Part shown: positions 1 through 6,881 of the stretch, piece after piece | Layout of the letters: the number at the start of each line of letters is the position of its first letter | Position numbering within the stretch: the first letter of the stretch is position 1 | From: Persephonella sp964519345 | Lineage (GTDB): Bacteria > Aquificota > Aquificia > Aquificales > Hydrogenothermaceae | Direction: 5' to 3' | Assembly (NCBI GenBank): GCA_964519345.1 | Contig: CAZFKX010000024.1 | Coordinates: 1-64,000 of the forward strand | DNA length: 64,000 bases | Notes under the pieces: generated by a model | The model's database searches: none | Told to the model about the DNA's origin: nothing | The model's input: only the letters and a program-made list of their open reading frames with translations | Made by a program: the position numbers and the translations under genes

Positions 1-687
1 TCCTATCAAAAAAAACCTATTTATTGTCTTCTGATAGGAGAAGAAGGAAAATATTATAAACTCTTGAAGACCTCAGAATGGTATCAGTTAGGGAATCAGA
101 ACGACCTCTTGACAGAGGTCGCAGGAGAGAGATTCATAATAGAGACATGGAACGTTTTCTATCTAACGGAAGAAGAAATAAAAAGGAGCAAACTCATCGG
201 ACACCTGTCCGATGAAGATAAAAAAATTCTTTTTGATTTTATAGAAGGAAAAATAAAAGAACTTCCAAAACATAAAAGAGGTCTGACAGTACCAGAAGGC
301 AATTATGCCTTCTATCAGAACAAATTCCACAGAGAAGAAGCAAGAGCTGTTAAAGAGCTTTCAATGAGAGTATTCCTAATTATGGAAGATGATGATGAAA
401 CCCTTATTCAGCTTCCGCCAGAGAAATTGTCTCAACAGCCTCTGGTGGCGGGCGAAGAGCAAGAAAGCTATGGTGGAGAAAACTTTACCTTATTTTTAGA
501 AAAAGAAGAAAACCTTATCATACTTGTACCAAACAAAAACATTATCGGGAAAAAAGCCGTTTTAAGGGTTTTTGATCAGGAGTATATTACCGATAGTCTT
601 CCAGATGAATTAGAGATAGAAATCCCAGAAAGCGTTAAACAGGTAAATCTTGCATACATAGGGGAAAATATCTCTATAGAGGTATAA
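1..687 (+). CDS. calpT: CalpT-like MazF-fold anti-sigma protein (5' end outside window)
   Basis: The frame is open from base 1, so the gene begins upstream and at least 228 residues are visible. The first ~90 residues read like the second half of a MazF/PemK fold: a KKPIYCLLI strand, an LKTSEW segment matching the MazF 'TS' strand, then ERFIIETWNVFYL and SKLIGHLSDEDKKILFDFI, the counterpart of the MazF terminal strand and helix. A Gln/Pro/Gly/Glu-rich linker (about nt 406-483) leads to a ~68-residue beta-rich acidic domain. In the Sulfurihydrogenibium system, CalpT is a MazF homologue that holds the ECF sigma factor CalpS until CalpL cleaves it into a large N-terminal and a ~10 kDa C-terminal piece. 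The linker and domain sizes here fit that. It lies 5 nt before the Lon-SAVED protease gene, which is the strongest support. Without that neighbour it would be called hypothetical. Confidence 0.66.
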   Translation, partial: SYQKKPIYCLLIGEEGKYYKLLKTSEWYQLGNQNDLLTEVAGERFIIETWNVFYLTEEEIKRSKLIGHLSDEDKKILFDFIEGKIKELPKHKRGLTVPEGNYAFYQNKFHREEARAVKELSMRVFLIMEDDDETLIQLPPEKLSQQPLVAGEEQESYGGENFTLFLEKEENLIILVPNKNIIGKKAVLRVFDQEYITDSLPDELEIEIPESVKQVNLAYIGENISIEV

Positions 688-692
688 AAGTA

Positions 693-2276
693 ATGTCTAT
701 AACGCAGTTTAAAAAAAGCCCCGATAAATTAAAATCCTACTTAAAAAATAGTGTAAAACCATCTGAAAAAGAAGACCTCTACAGTCTATTAACAGACCAG
801 AATATATCCAATGAGATAAAATTTATTGTTTATCAGCAGATCAAGAAGAGAAAGGATCTTTTTGATTTAGAAAAAATATCAAAGGCTTTAGAACTTCCCC
901 AGACAACGGTAAAAAAAATATTTAAATCTGTACCAATAAAAGCTAAGTTTCCAATAGTTCTCGGCAGTAAAGGAGAGATTGCGACAGCTTATATAACACC
1001 TTTAGACAATTCTATAGATAGGAACAGCTTTAAGCAAAAAAGCGATATACAGGAAGAATTAAACACTATAAGATCAATTTTAAAAAACAAAAACTTCCCC
1101 ATAAAAAACTTCTTTGTAATTTTTGACAAAGATTTTTATGGAAAATCCTATATGTTATCTGTTTTTGCAGGATTAACGCTTCCAGAAGAAAGCTTAAAGA
1201 ATTTTGCATTTACAGGAATTCTAAACGAAGAAGGGGAAATACTTCCTGTTGAATATCTGCGGGAAAAAGAAAAAATTTCGGAAAAACAAAATATTAAGCT
1301 GATAACACCTGACCATATAAATACTATTGAAGAACTTATTTATTATATTGGAGACGAAAGTTTAGATATTCCCTTTATATTTATGATAGATAAACCTAAA
1401 GATGAGACAAATCTTGCAATCAAAAAGATAGAGAAACTTATAAAAAAAAGAAAACCTTTCTTCTCACTGGAAAAGTTAGAAAATATCTTTGGTTTATCCA
1501 GACAGGATCTTATCATTGGATATAAAGAACCTCTGCCTACCGTAAATTTTAAAGAATTGGAAATTCTAAATCCATGGACAGAGCAGGTAATCTTATTTGA
1601 AAAAAAGCTAAAAAACATTTATTCAAAATTTCAGTATAAGAAAAGGATTTTACATTTGGGTCTGGCAGTTCCTTCATCTCTCGCAATGGGTCTTGGAATA
1701 AAACTTGGAGCCAAAAAACCTGTTGTAGTTTACCACTACCAATCGGATGAATATATACCGGTTGCGGATCTATCAGATCACAAAAAACTAAGAAAGATAA
1801 AATATATAAGGAAAGAGATAGAAAAGGAATTAAATCTAATAAAAATTACATTCTTAAAAAATAAAATCAGCAGTAAAGAAGACACAGCCGTTGTTATCTG
1901 GCTTGCAAGTCATAATATTTGTTTTGATGTGAAAAATTATCTTACGCATGAAAAAAGAAATTATCCTATCCTGAAAATAGAATCAAAAGAGCATCAGGGA
2001 GATATTCCTCTTCCAGTAGATCTTGACAAAAAAAATAAAGACCTCTGGATAAGGTATGTATCAGAGATATATTCAACATTAAATATACTGAAAAATAAAG
2101 AAAAGATAAAAAGATACCATATTTTCTTAAGTTCTCCCGTTCCCATAGCTTTTCTCCTTGGAATGGCTGTAGGGCATTTCTGGGACGGAATAATTTATAA
2201 TATCAGGTTCAATAGAGACAAAAAATATCATCCTGTATTTAACTTGAACAATAAACATCTAATAAGCATATTTTAA
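693..2276 (+). CDS. calpL: CalpL: SAVED-domain Lon protease, CRISPR type III effector
   Basis: 527 residues. Residues 1-80 are a helical N-terminal region. Residues ~85-220 resemble a Lon proteolytic domain: the FYGKSYMLSVFAGL segment carries the candidate nucleophile Ser152, and FAFTGILNEEGEILPVEYLREK matches the Lon 'TGEI..G.VLPVGGLKEK' element with candidate general base Lys192. From ~260 to the C-terminus the two CARF-like halves of a SAVED domain are visible: HLGLAVPSSLAMGLG then VVVYHYQ..YIP, and later HIFLSSPVPIAFLLGMAVG ending in YHPVFNL. In the known CalpL, cyclic tetra-adenylate binding to SAVED drives oligomerisation and cleavage of CalpT. No AAA+ ATPase domain is present, unlike housekeeping Lon. 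The architecture and the CalpT-like gene 5 nt upstream make the call strong. The ligand is inferred from the family. Confidence 0.85.
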   Translation: MSITQFKKSPDKLKSYLKNSVKPSEKEDLYSLLTDQNISNEIKFIVYQQIKKRKDLFDLEKISKALELPQTTVKKIFKSVPIKAKFPIVLGSKGEIATAYITPLDNSIDRNSFKQKSDIQEELNTIRSILKNKNFPIKNFFVIFDKDFYGKSYMLSVFAGLTLPEESLKNFAFTGILNEEGEILPVEYLREKEKISEKQNIKLITPDHINTIEELIYYIGDESLDIPFIFMIDKPKDETNLAIKKIEKLIKKRKPFFSLEKLENIFGLSRQDLIIGYKEPLPTVNFKELEILNPWTEQVILFEKKLKNIYSKFQYKKRILHLGLAVPSSLAMGLGIKLGAKKPVVVYHYQSDEYIPVADLSDHKKLRKIKYIRKEIEKELNLIKITFLKNKISSKEDTAVVIWLASHNICFDVKNYLTHEKRNYPILKIESKEHQGDIPLPVDLDKKNKDLWIRYVSEIYSTLNILKNKEKIKRYHIFLSSPVPIAFLLGMAVGHFWDGIIYNIRFNRDKKYHPVFNLNNKHLISIF

Positions 2277-2288
2277 TCCGCATTTAGA

Positions 2289-2390
2289 TCATTTTATTAG
2301 GTATTTAACAAGCACTGTAAATCCTATTCCCAACAGCAAGATTCCTATCAGCCATAAAAGCCAGGCGCTGTTTTTTATAATCTCTTCCAT
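2289..2390 (-). CDS. 33-residue single-pass membrane peptide
   Basis: A very short gene starting with ATG at 2390 and ending with TGA at 2289. The peptide has a short charged head (MEEIIKN), one hydrophobic helix (about residues 9-28, rich in Leu/Ile/Gly/Trp) and a Lys-containing tail. A strong ribosome binding site (ATAGGAG) lies 7 nt upstream, and the start is only 19 nt after the citrate synthase stop, so it is probably the last gene of that operon. I do not recognise a family. The good translation signal and clean transmembrane pattern argue that it is real. Confidence 0.55.
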   Translation of the reverse strand: MEEIIKNSAWLLWLIGILLLGIGFTVLVKYLIK

Positions 2391-2409
2391 TTGAAAACTC
2401 CTATCAAGA

Positions 2410-3540
2410 TTAATGTCTTTTTTCTAAAGGAAGATATCTGATATTATGTCCACCGTCGTAAATCTGTGTTGGTCTAAAAAGCTTGTTTTCTTTTATATAT
2501 TCTTTACAGTGTGCTATCCACCCAGAAATTCTTGCCATTGCAAAAACAGGTGTATAAAACTCAACAGGTATCCCCAAAACACTGTAAAGTATGCCTGAAT
2601 AAAAGTCTATATTCGGGTATATCTTTTTATGTTTTAATCTCTGGAGAACAACATTTTCAAGCTCGTTAGCTATCCTAACAAGATCAGAATTTCCTTTACT
2701 CTTTAAAATTTTATCCAAAAGTTTTTTTATAATCTTTGCACGAGGATCATAAGTTTTGTAAACCCTATGTCCAAAACCCATTATTCTCTCTTTCTTACTT
2801 AGTTTCTCATCAACATAACCCTCTATATCCCCAATATGTTTAAGCTCATTCAACATGTAATAGACTCTTTCATTAGCTCCACCGTGAAGTCTTCCAGATA
2901 AAGAACCGACGGCTGAAGATACGGCAGAATAAAAGTCAGCAAGGGTAGAAACAACGACTATTGCTGTGAAGGTCGAAGCATTTATAGTATGTTCTGCATG
3001 AAGAATAAGACATTTATCAAATATTTCTCCTTCTTCTCTTTCAGGCTTTATCCCTCTCAACATATAAAGAAAATTTTCTCCATAATCAAGCGCCGGATCA
3101 GGCAATATAATATCCTTACCCTCCCTTATCCTTTTCCATACGGCAAGTATAGTTGGGACTTTACCAAGAAGATTTACAAGGGAAGAATAATGATGACTCT
3201 CTTCAAGAACTTCTTTATTATCGTCAAAAGCCGAAAGTATCGGGACGATTGATTGAAGAACTTTCATAGGATGTGTTTCTGGAGGAATGTCTTTCATAAA
3301 CTGGATTATAGACCTATCTAAAAACAGGTTTTCTTTCACATCAGAAACAAACTTTTCATACTTTTCCTTAGAAGGAAGCTCTCCAAATACAAGTAGATAC
3401 GATGTCTCTAAAAAGTTTGAGTTCTCAGCAAGCTCTTCTATAGGAATCCCGCGATACTCTAAAACACCCTTTTCTCCATCTATATAGCTTATAGAGGATT
3501 TAACAACAGGAATTCCAGCAAGGCCTGCATATACTTCCAT
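2410..3540 (-). CDS. gltA: Citrate synthase
   Basis: 376 residues from the chosen start. It condenses acetyl-CoA and oxaloacetate to citrate; in autotrophic Aquificota related proteins also act as citryl-CoA lyase or run in reverse. The catalytic triad of the family is present: His219 in RLHGGANE, His258 in GFGHRVYKTYDPRA and Asp312 in NIDFYSG. The HAEHTINASTF and ARISGWIAH segments are also typical. The start is the Met at 3540 because AAGGAAGGTG sits just upstream on the minus strand; a longer reading to 3588 adds a basic, non-homologous 16-residue extension. It follows a membrane protein gene by 65 nt in a minus-strand operon. Sequence alone does not settle synthase versus citryl-CoA lyase, but the full triad favours a synthase-type enzyme. 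Confidence 0.88.
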   Translation of the reverse strand: MEVYAGLAGIPVVKSSISYIDGEKGVLEYRGIPIEELAENSNFLETSYLLVFGELPSKEKYEKFVSDVKENLFLDRSIIQFMKDIPPETHPMKVLQSIVPILSAFDDNKEVLEESHHYSSLVNLLGKVPTILAVWKRIREGKDIILPDPALDYGENFLYMLRGIKPEREEGEIFDKCLILHAEHTINASTFTAIVVVSTLADFYSAVSSAVGSLSGRLHGGANERVYYMLNELKHIGDIEGYVDEKLSKKERIMGFGHRVYKTYDPRAKIIKKLLDKILKSKGNSDLVRIANELENVVLQRLKHKKIYPNIDFYSGILYSVLGIPVEFYTPVFAMARISGWIAHCKEYIKENKLFRPTQIYDGGHNIRYLPLEKRH

Positions 3541-3605
3541 ATTCACCTTCCTTTGAAATTTTTTTCTTGGATTTAATCTAATAATCAATTAGATATTAAT
3601 CAAGC

Positions 3606-3971
3606 TTATTTTTTCTCTGTTTTATCTCTCCTCATAAAAAAGATCTCACCTAAAGATCCCAAAATAACATAAGTCCAGACTACACCGCCCATATAAAGTC
3701 TGTCCTGAAATGTAAGTATTATAAGAAGTATAAGAAGGAAAAATGAGTAGATTAAAAAAGGAAAAGCCTCAGAAGGTTTATCAAACAAAGTCTCATAACT
3801 GTATTCACCTTTTTTCATCTGGTACAGTATGTAGAATGTCGCTGTCATCCCCAGTACAAGAGACATAAAAAATATACTCTCATTCTGGTACTCTGGATAA
3901 ACACTCATAAAAAGAACAACCCACAAAGGAAAATCCTGAACAAGTTCCGCTATAAAAACTCTTGTATTCAT
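3606..3971 (-). CDS. Hypothetical four-helix inner-membrane protein
   Basis: 121 residues with about four hydrophobic helices (roughly 14-24, 33-51, 68-90, 94-111), a Lys/Glu loop between helices 2 and 3, and a basic tail RRDKTEKK. Its ATG shares one base with the stop codon of the upstream transporter gene (TAATG), so it is translationally coupled to it. I do not recognise the family. The coupling suggests an accessory subunit or partner of the MHS-type symporter, but this is inference. Confidence 0.7.
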   Translation of the reverse strand: MNTRVFIAELVQDFPLWVVLFMSVYPEYQNESIFFMSLVLGMTATFYILYQMKKGEYSYETLFDKPSEAFPFLIYSFFLLILLIILTFQDRLYMGGVVWTYVILGSLGEIFFMRRDKTEKK

Positions 3972-5248
3972 TACTGGAGAGGCTCTCTGGCTGTTTCTTT
4001 AAGTGTTATACCAACAACAAACGCAAGTAAAGCTGCTCCTATTAAGTAAAAAGCAGGAGAGTTTATATTACCGGTAGCTTTTATAAGGTAGGTTGATATT
4101 AAAGGAGCTGTTCCTCCAAATATAGCAAATGGAAGGTTATACCCAAGAGAATACCCTGTGTTTCTAATTTTTGTTGGAAATATCTCAACAAGGGTAGTAG
4201 GGAGTATAGCCATAAATCCGGAGGTTATAAAAGCAAAAATAATCTGAGAAATCAAAGCCGATTCAAAAGTGCCCTTTGAAAGAAATACAAATAAAGGATA
4301 AGAAAGTAAAACAGTCATTCCTGTTGAAAAAAGAATTAAAGGTTTTCTTCCTATTTTATCTGAAATTATTCCAGATAGAGGAATTAAAACTGCAAGTATT
4401 ATCATACTTATAGTATTTATCGTTAAAGCTGTAGCCTTTGGAAATTTGACAAAAACAGCCAGATGATTTGCTATATAAACAAATATTGTGTAAAAACCAA
4501 CCGCCTGAAATGTGCTGAGTGCAAACGTTTTAAAAAATTTAAGTTTAGCCTCTTTAAAAAGATCTCTAACAGGATGTTTATCTACCGCCTTTTTCTCTTC
4601 AAGTTCTCTGAATTTTGGCGTTTCTTCAATATTCCTTCTAATGTAATAACCTATAAAGCCTAAAAGTATTCCAGTAAAGAAAAGTATTCTCCAGCCCCAA
4701 CTATAAAGGTCATCTTCTGGAAGTAATTTAGTTATCACAGCTCCCGAAGCAGATCCAAGAAGAATTCCGACAACAGCTCCAAGTATGGCTACACTACCAA
4801 AAAAACCTCTTCTGTTTTTTGGTGCGTGTTCAACAACAAAGGATACTGAGGTTGTGTACTCACCACCTACAGATAAACCCTGCATAATTTTTAGAATTAC
4901 CAGAAGCACTGGTGCTAAGATTCCTATCTGTGCGTATGTTGGAAGAAGACCTATCGCCGTCGTTGATCCAGCCATAAGTAGTATTGAAAACATAAGAGAT
5001 CTTTTCCTTCCATATCTATCTCCAATGTACCCAAAAAGCAGAGCACCAACAGGCCTTGCAAAAAAACCAACAGCAAATACTGCAAAGGATTTTAAAAGCT
5101 CAACTGTTGGATCTCCAGATGGAAAGAAAAGCTTTCCAAGAACGGCAGCCAAAAATCCATAAACAACAAAATCATACCATTCAAGAACATTACCCACCAT
5201 TCCAGCAAATAAAGTCTTTCTGAAATGATTATCCTTGAGAACTTCCAT
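3971..5248 (-). CDS. MFS metabolite:proton symporter (MHS family)
   Basis: 425 residues with the twelve-helix MFS pattern. The N-terminal segment GNVLEWYDFVVYGF and the FFARPVGALLFGYIGDRYGRK loop are signatures of the metabolite:H+ symporter family (ProP, KgtP, ShiA, citrate permease types). IMQGLSVGGEYTTS and the second GRK loop SDKIGRKPLI in the C-terminal half agree. These proteins bring organic acids, amino acids or osmolytes through the inner membrane with protons. The operon with citrate synthase makes a di- or tricarboxylate plausible, but the substrate is not visible from sequence. Five nt separate it from the upstream 64-residue gene. Confidence 0.85.
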   Translation of the reverse strand: MEVLKDNHFRKTLFAGMVGNVLEWYDFVVYGFLAAVLGKLFFPSGDPTVELLKSFAVFAVGFFARPVGALLFGYIGDRYGRKRSLMFSILLMAGSTTAIGLLPTYAQIGILAPVLLVILKIMQGLSVGGEYTTSVSFVVEHAPKNRRGFFGSVAILGAVVGILLGSASGAVITKLLPEDDLYSWGWRILFFTGILLGFIGYYIRRNIEETPKFRELEEKKAVDKHPVRDLFKEAKLKFFKTFALSTFQAVGFYTIFVYIANHLAVFVKFPKATALTINTISMIILAVLIPLSGIISDKIGRKPLILFSTGMTVLLSYPLFVFLSKGTFESALISQIIFAFITSGFMAILPTTLVEIFPTKIRNTGYSLGYNLPFAIFGGTAPLISTYLIKATGNINSPAFYLIGAALLAFVVGITLKETAREPLQ

Positions 5249-5253
5249 TCCTA

Positions 5254-5448
5254 TCAGGCATCCTCTTCAAAATCTTCAGGAGAAAGAAGTAGATTGTCTA
5301 AAATCAGGTCAGGAACAAGTTCTTCATCATCAAAATTCTCTAAAACTTCAAGATAAATTTCCGCAACAGTTCTGTTTGGATACGTTTCAAGGTACTTTTT
5401 AAGCTGACAAACTTTTACAGTTTTGTTATTTCTGCTGAGCTGAGACAT
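5254..5448 (-). CDS. Hypothetical small acidic protein
   Basis: 64 residues with no membrane segment. It has a basic N-terminal third (NNKTVKVCQLKKYLETYPNR) and a strongly acidic C-terminal half (ENFDDEELVPDLIL ... SPEDFEEDA). The start codon follows the stop of the preceding gene with no spacer (TAGATG), implying translational coupling. I do not recognise the family. Context places it with the membrane protein before it and the symporter after it. Confidence 0.6.
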   Translation of the reverse strand: MSQLSRNNKTVKVCQLKKYLETYPNRTVAEIYLEVLENFDDEELVPDLILDNLLLSPEDFEEDA

Positions 5449-5730
5449 CTAAATCTTACCTTTAAGATGTTTTATCATTTTCTCACTTGCGAGTTTATAC
5501 CTTATATCTCTTTTCGCGAGTTTTTCCATCTCGGATCTTATATATTTTTCAGCTTCATCAGTAGCCATCTTATAACCAAGAACATAAGCTGTAACTGCAA
5601 GAATAGCAAAACCTGTAAACTCAACAATCTTTCCAATTATCTGATTTGGTATAAAAAGTCCTCCAACAGCTAATATTATCCCTAAAGCAAGAAGAAACTT
5701 CCAGTACTTTATAATGTTCTGTGCTAACAT
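5449..5730 (-). CDS. Hypothetical two-helix membrane protein
   Basis: 93 residues: two hydrophobic helices (about 11-30 and 37-53) followed by an amphipathic, charged cytoplasmic tail (ATDEAEKYIRSEMEKLAKRDIRYKLASEKMIKHLKGKI) that may form a coiled coil. It is the first gene of the minus-strand operon ending with citrate synthase. A purine-rich AAGGGG lies upstream of the ATG. No family is recognised. Confidence 0.6.
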   Translation of the reverse strand: MLAQNIIKYWKFLLALGIILAVGGLFIPNQIIGKIVEFTGFAILAVTAYVLGYKMATDEAEKYIRSEMEKLAKRDIRYKLASEKMIKHLKGKI

Positions 5731-5820
5731 ATCAACCCCTTAAAAGTTGTTTACTGAAATTAATATATTAACATTTTTAAAAACAAAAGAGTAGAAAATG
5801 AGAAATATTGATCAAACATC

Positions 5821-5849
5821 TTGACAAATATAAAAAAAAATTATATTTA
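5821..5849 (+). promoter_or_regulatory. Candidate sigma-70 promoter for the DksA-like gene
   Basis: A consensus TTGACA at 5821-5826 is followed 15-17 nt later by AT-rich hexamers that could be the -10 element (TATATT at 5842-5847 or TATTTA at 5844-5849). It lies about 35 nt before the GGGAGGA ribosome binding site and ATG at 5883. This also argues against translation starting at the upstream 5808 ATG, which precedes the promoter. Confidence 0.5.
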
Positions 5850-5882
5850 GTATGCTCATTTATTTTTCGGGAGGATTTTATC

Positions 5883-6311
5883 ATGAATTTACAGAAAATC
5901 AGGGAAGAGCTTTTAAAGAAAAGAGCAGAAATTATTGAGTCCCTCTCAAACAACAATAGTGAAGATCTAAACGAGAAAACAGGAGTAGATGACGCTGCTG
6001 ATATCGTTGCTTCTGAACTCAGTAGAGAAACGCTTTATAAACTTTCTCAGGCAGAGAGAGAAACGCTTTTCCTTATAGACATAGCTTTAAAAAAGATAGA
6101 AAGCGGAACCTACGGCGTATGTGAAGAGTGTGGTTCTCCAATAGGCGAAAAAAGACTTCAAGCTATTCCCTGGGTAAGACTGTGTATTGAATGCAGCCAG
6201 AATGAGGAAACAATAAAATCCTTCTCAAGTAGAAATGAAGATATCAGTTATTATCATATAATTCCAGATACGTTTCAGGAAGAAGAAGAAAATAAAAATA
6301 TACCCGAATAG
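5883..6311 (+). CDS. DksA/TraR-family zinc-finger regulator
   Basis: 142 residues. The N-terminal half is a charged coiled coil (LQKIREELLKKRAEIIESL ... SRETLYKLSQAERETLFLIDIALKKIESG). It is followed by a four-cysteine zinc finger (CEECG then LCIEC, spacing C-x2-C-x17-C-x2-C), the DksA/TraR C4 signature. Such proteins enter the RNA polymerase secondary channel and tune transcription, often with ppGpp. The start at 5883 is chosen for its GGGAGGA site. It ends 2 nt before lspA and so is probably cotranscribed with lspA. The coiled-coil tip has a GVDDAAD acidic motif, compatible with a DksA-like catalytic tip. A second paralogue lies at 39472. Confidence 0.85.
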   Translation: MNLQKIREELLKKRAEIIESLSNNNSEDLNEKTGVDDAADIVASELSRETLYKLSQAERETLFLIDIALKKIESGTYGVCEECGSPIGEKRLQAIPWVRLCIECSQNEETIKSFSSRNEDISYYHIIPDTFQEEEENKNIPE

Positions 6312-6313
6312 GT

Positions 6314-6802
6314 ATGAGTAGATACTACAGATTTTTAGCTGTTGTCATAACAATAATAGCCCTTGATCTGATCACAAAACATCTGGCTGTTAAGTATCTC
6401 TTTCACAGCAGTATTACTATAATTCCCGGTTTTTTTGATCTAACCCTTGTATGGAATAGAGGAGCCGCCTTTGGAATTCTCGCAGAAGCTCCTGAATCTG
6501 TAAGAATCATGATACTTATTGTTGCTTCCACTATAGCAGCTATCCTCACAATGGTTTATGCATTTGTAAAAAGGTCTCAGCTTTCAAACTGGGAGTTTTA
6601 CTCCCTCTCGCTTATAGCAGGAGGGGCTATCGGCAATCTTTACGACAGAATTTTTATTGGATCTGTGAGAGATTTTATAGATATATATATAAAAGATTAC
6701 CACTGGCCGGCGTTTAATATAGCCGACACATCAATATCTTTAGGCATAGCAGGTTTTATCTTTTATGAACTTTTTTTAAAAAAAAATAAAGGCACGAATT
6801 AG
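6314..6802 (+). CDS. lspA: Lipoprotein signal peptidase II
   Basis: 162 residues with four transmembrane helices. It is the aspartic protease of the inner membrane that cuts signal peptides from prolipoproteins just before the lipidated cysteine. Conserved elements include NRGAAFG, GGAIGNLYDRIFIGSVRDFID and FNIADTSIS; the two catalytic aspartates are in VRDFID and NIADT. It begins 2 nt after the DksA-like gene. Substrates are encoded in this window, including the lipoprotein-type genes at 15243, 34140 and 35489. Confidence 0.95.
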   Translation: MSRYYRFLAVVITIIALDLITKHLAVKYLFHSSITIIPGFFDLTLVWNRGAAFGILAEAPESVRIMILIVASTIAAILTMVYAFVKRSQLSNWEFYSLSLIAGGAIGNLYDRIFIGSVRDFIDIYIKDYHWPAFNIADTSISLGIAGFIFYELFLKKNKGTN

Positions 6803-6835
6803 AATAAATATAAAAAAATCATATCTTATTAATAA

Positions 6836-6843
6836 TGTTATAA
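6836..6843 (+). promoter_or_regulatory. Extended -10 promoter candidate for secA
   Basis: TG-T-TATAAT (6835-6843) is a perfect -10 hexamer with the TGn extension, 38 nt before the secA ATG. No good -35 hexamer is seen, which is typical for extended -10 promoters. It lies in the short gap after lspA, so secA could be expressed separately. Confidence 0.45.
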
Positions 6844-6881
6844 TTTCCTATATTTCAAATTTCTGGAGGTAAAAAAACCAG

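Noticed and set aside
1..687. A stand-alone MazF toxin
   Set aside because: There is no MazE partner beside it, and the direct link to a Lon-SAVED protease fits the CalpT role better. The visible fragment lacks the N-terminal catalytic region, so toxin activity cannot be judged.
2277..2409. A terminator between calpL and the citrate synthase operon
   Set aside because: No GC stem with a U run is visible in this stretch; only the small membrane peptide gene was found.
3541..3588. Longer citrate synthase start at 3588
   Set aside because: It adds 16 basic residues not typical of the family and lacks a ribosome binding site; AAGGAAGGTG is placed for the 3540 start.
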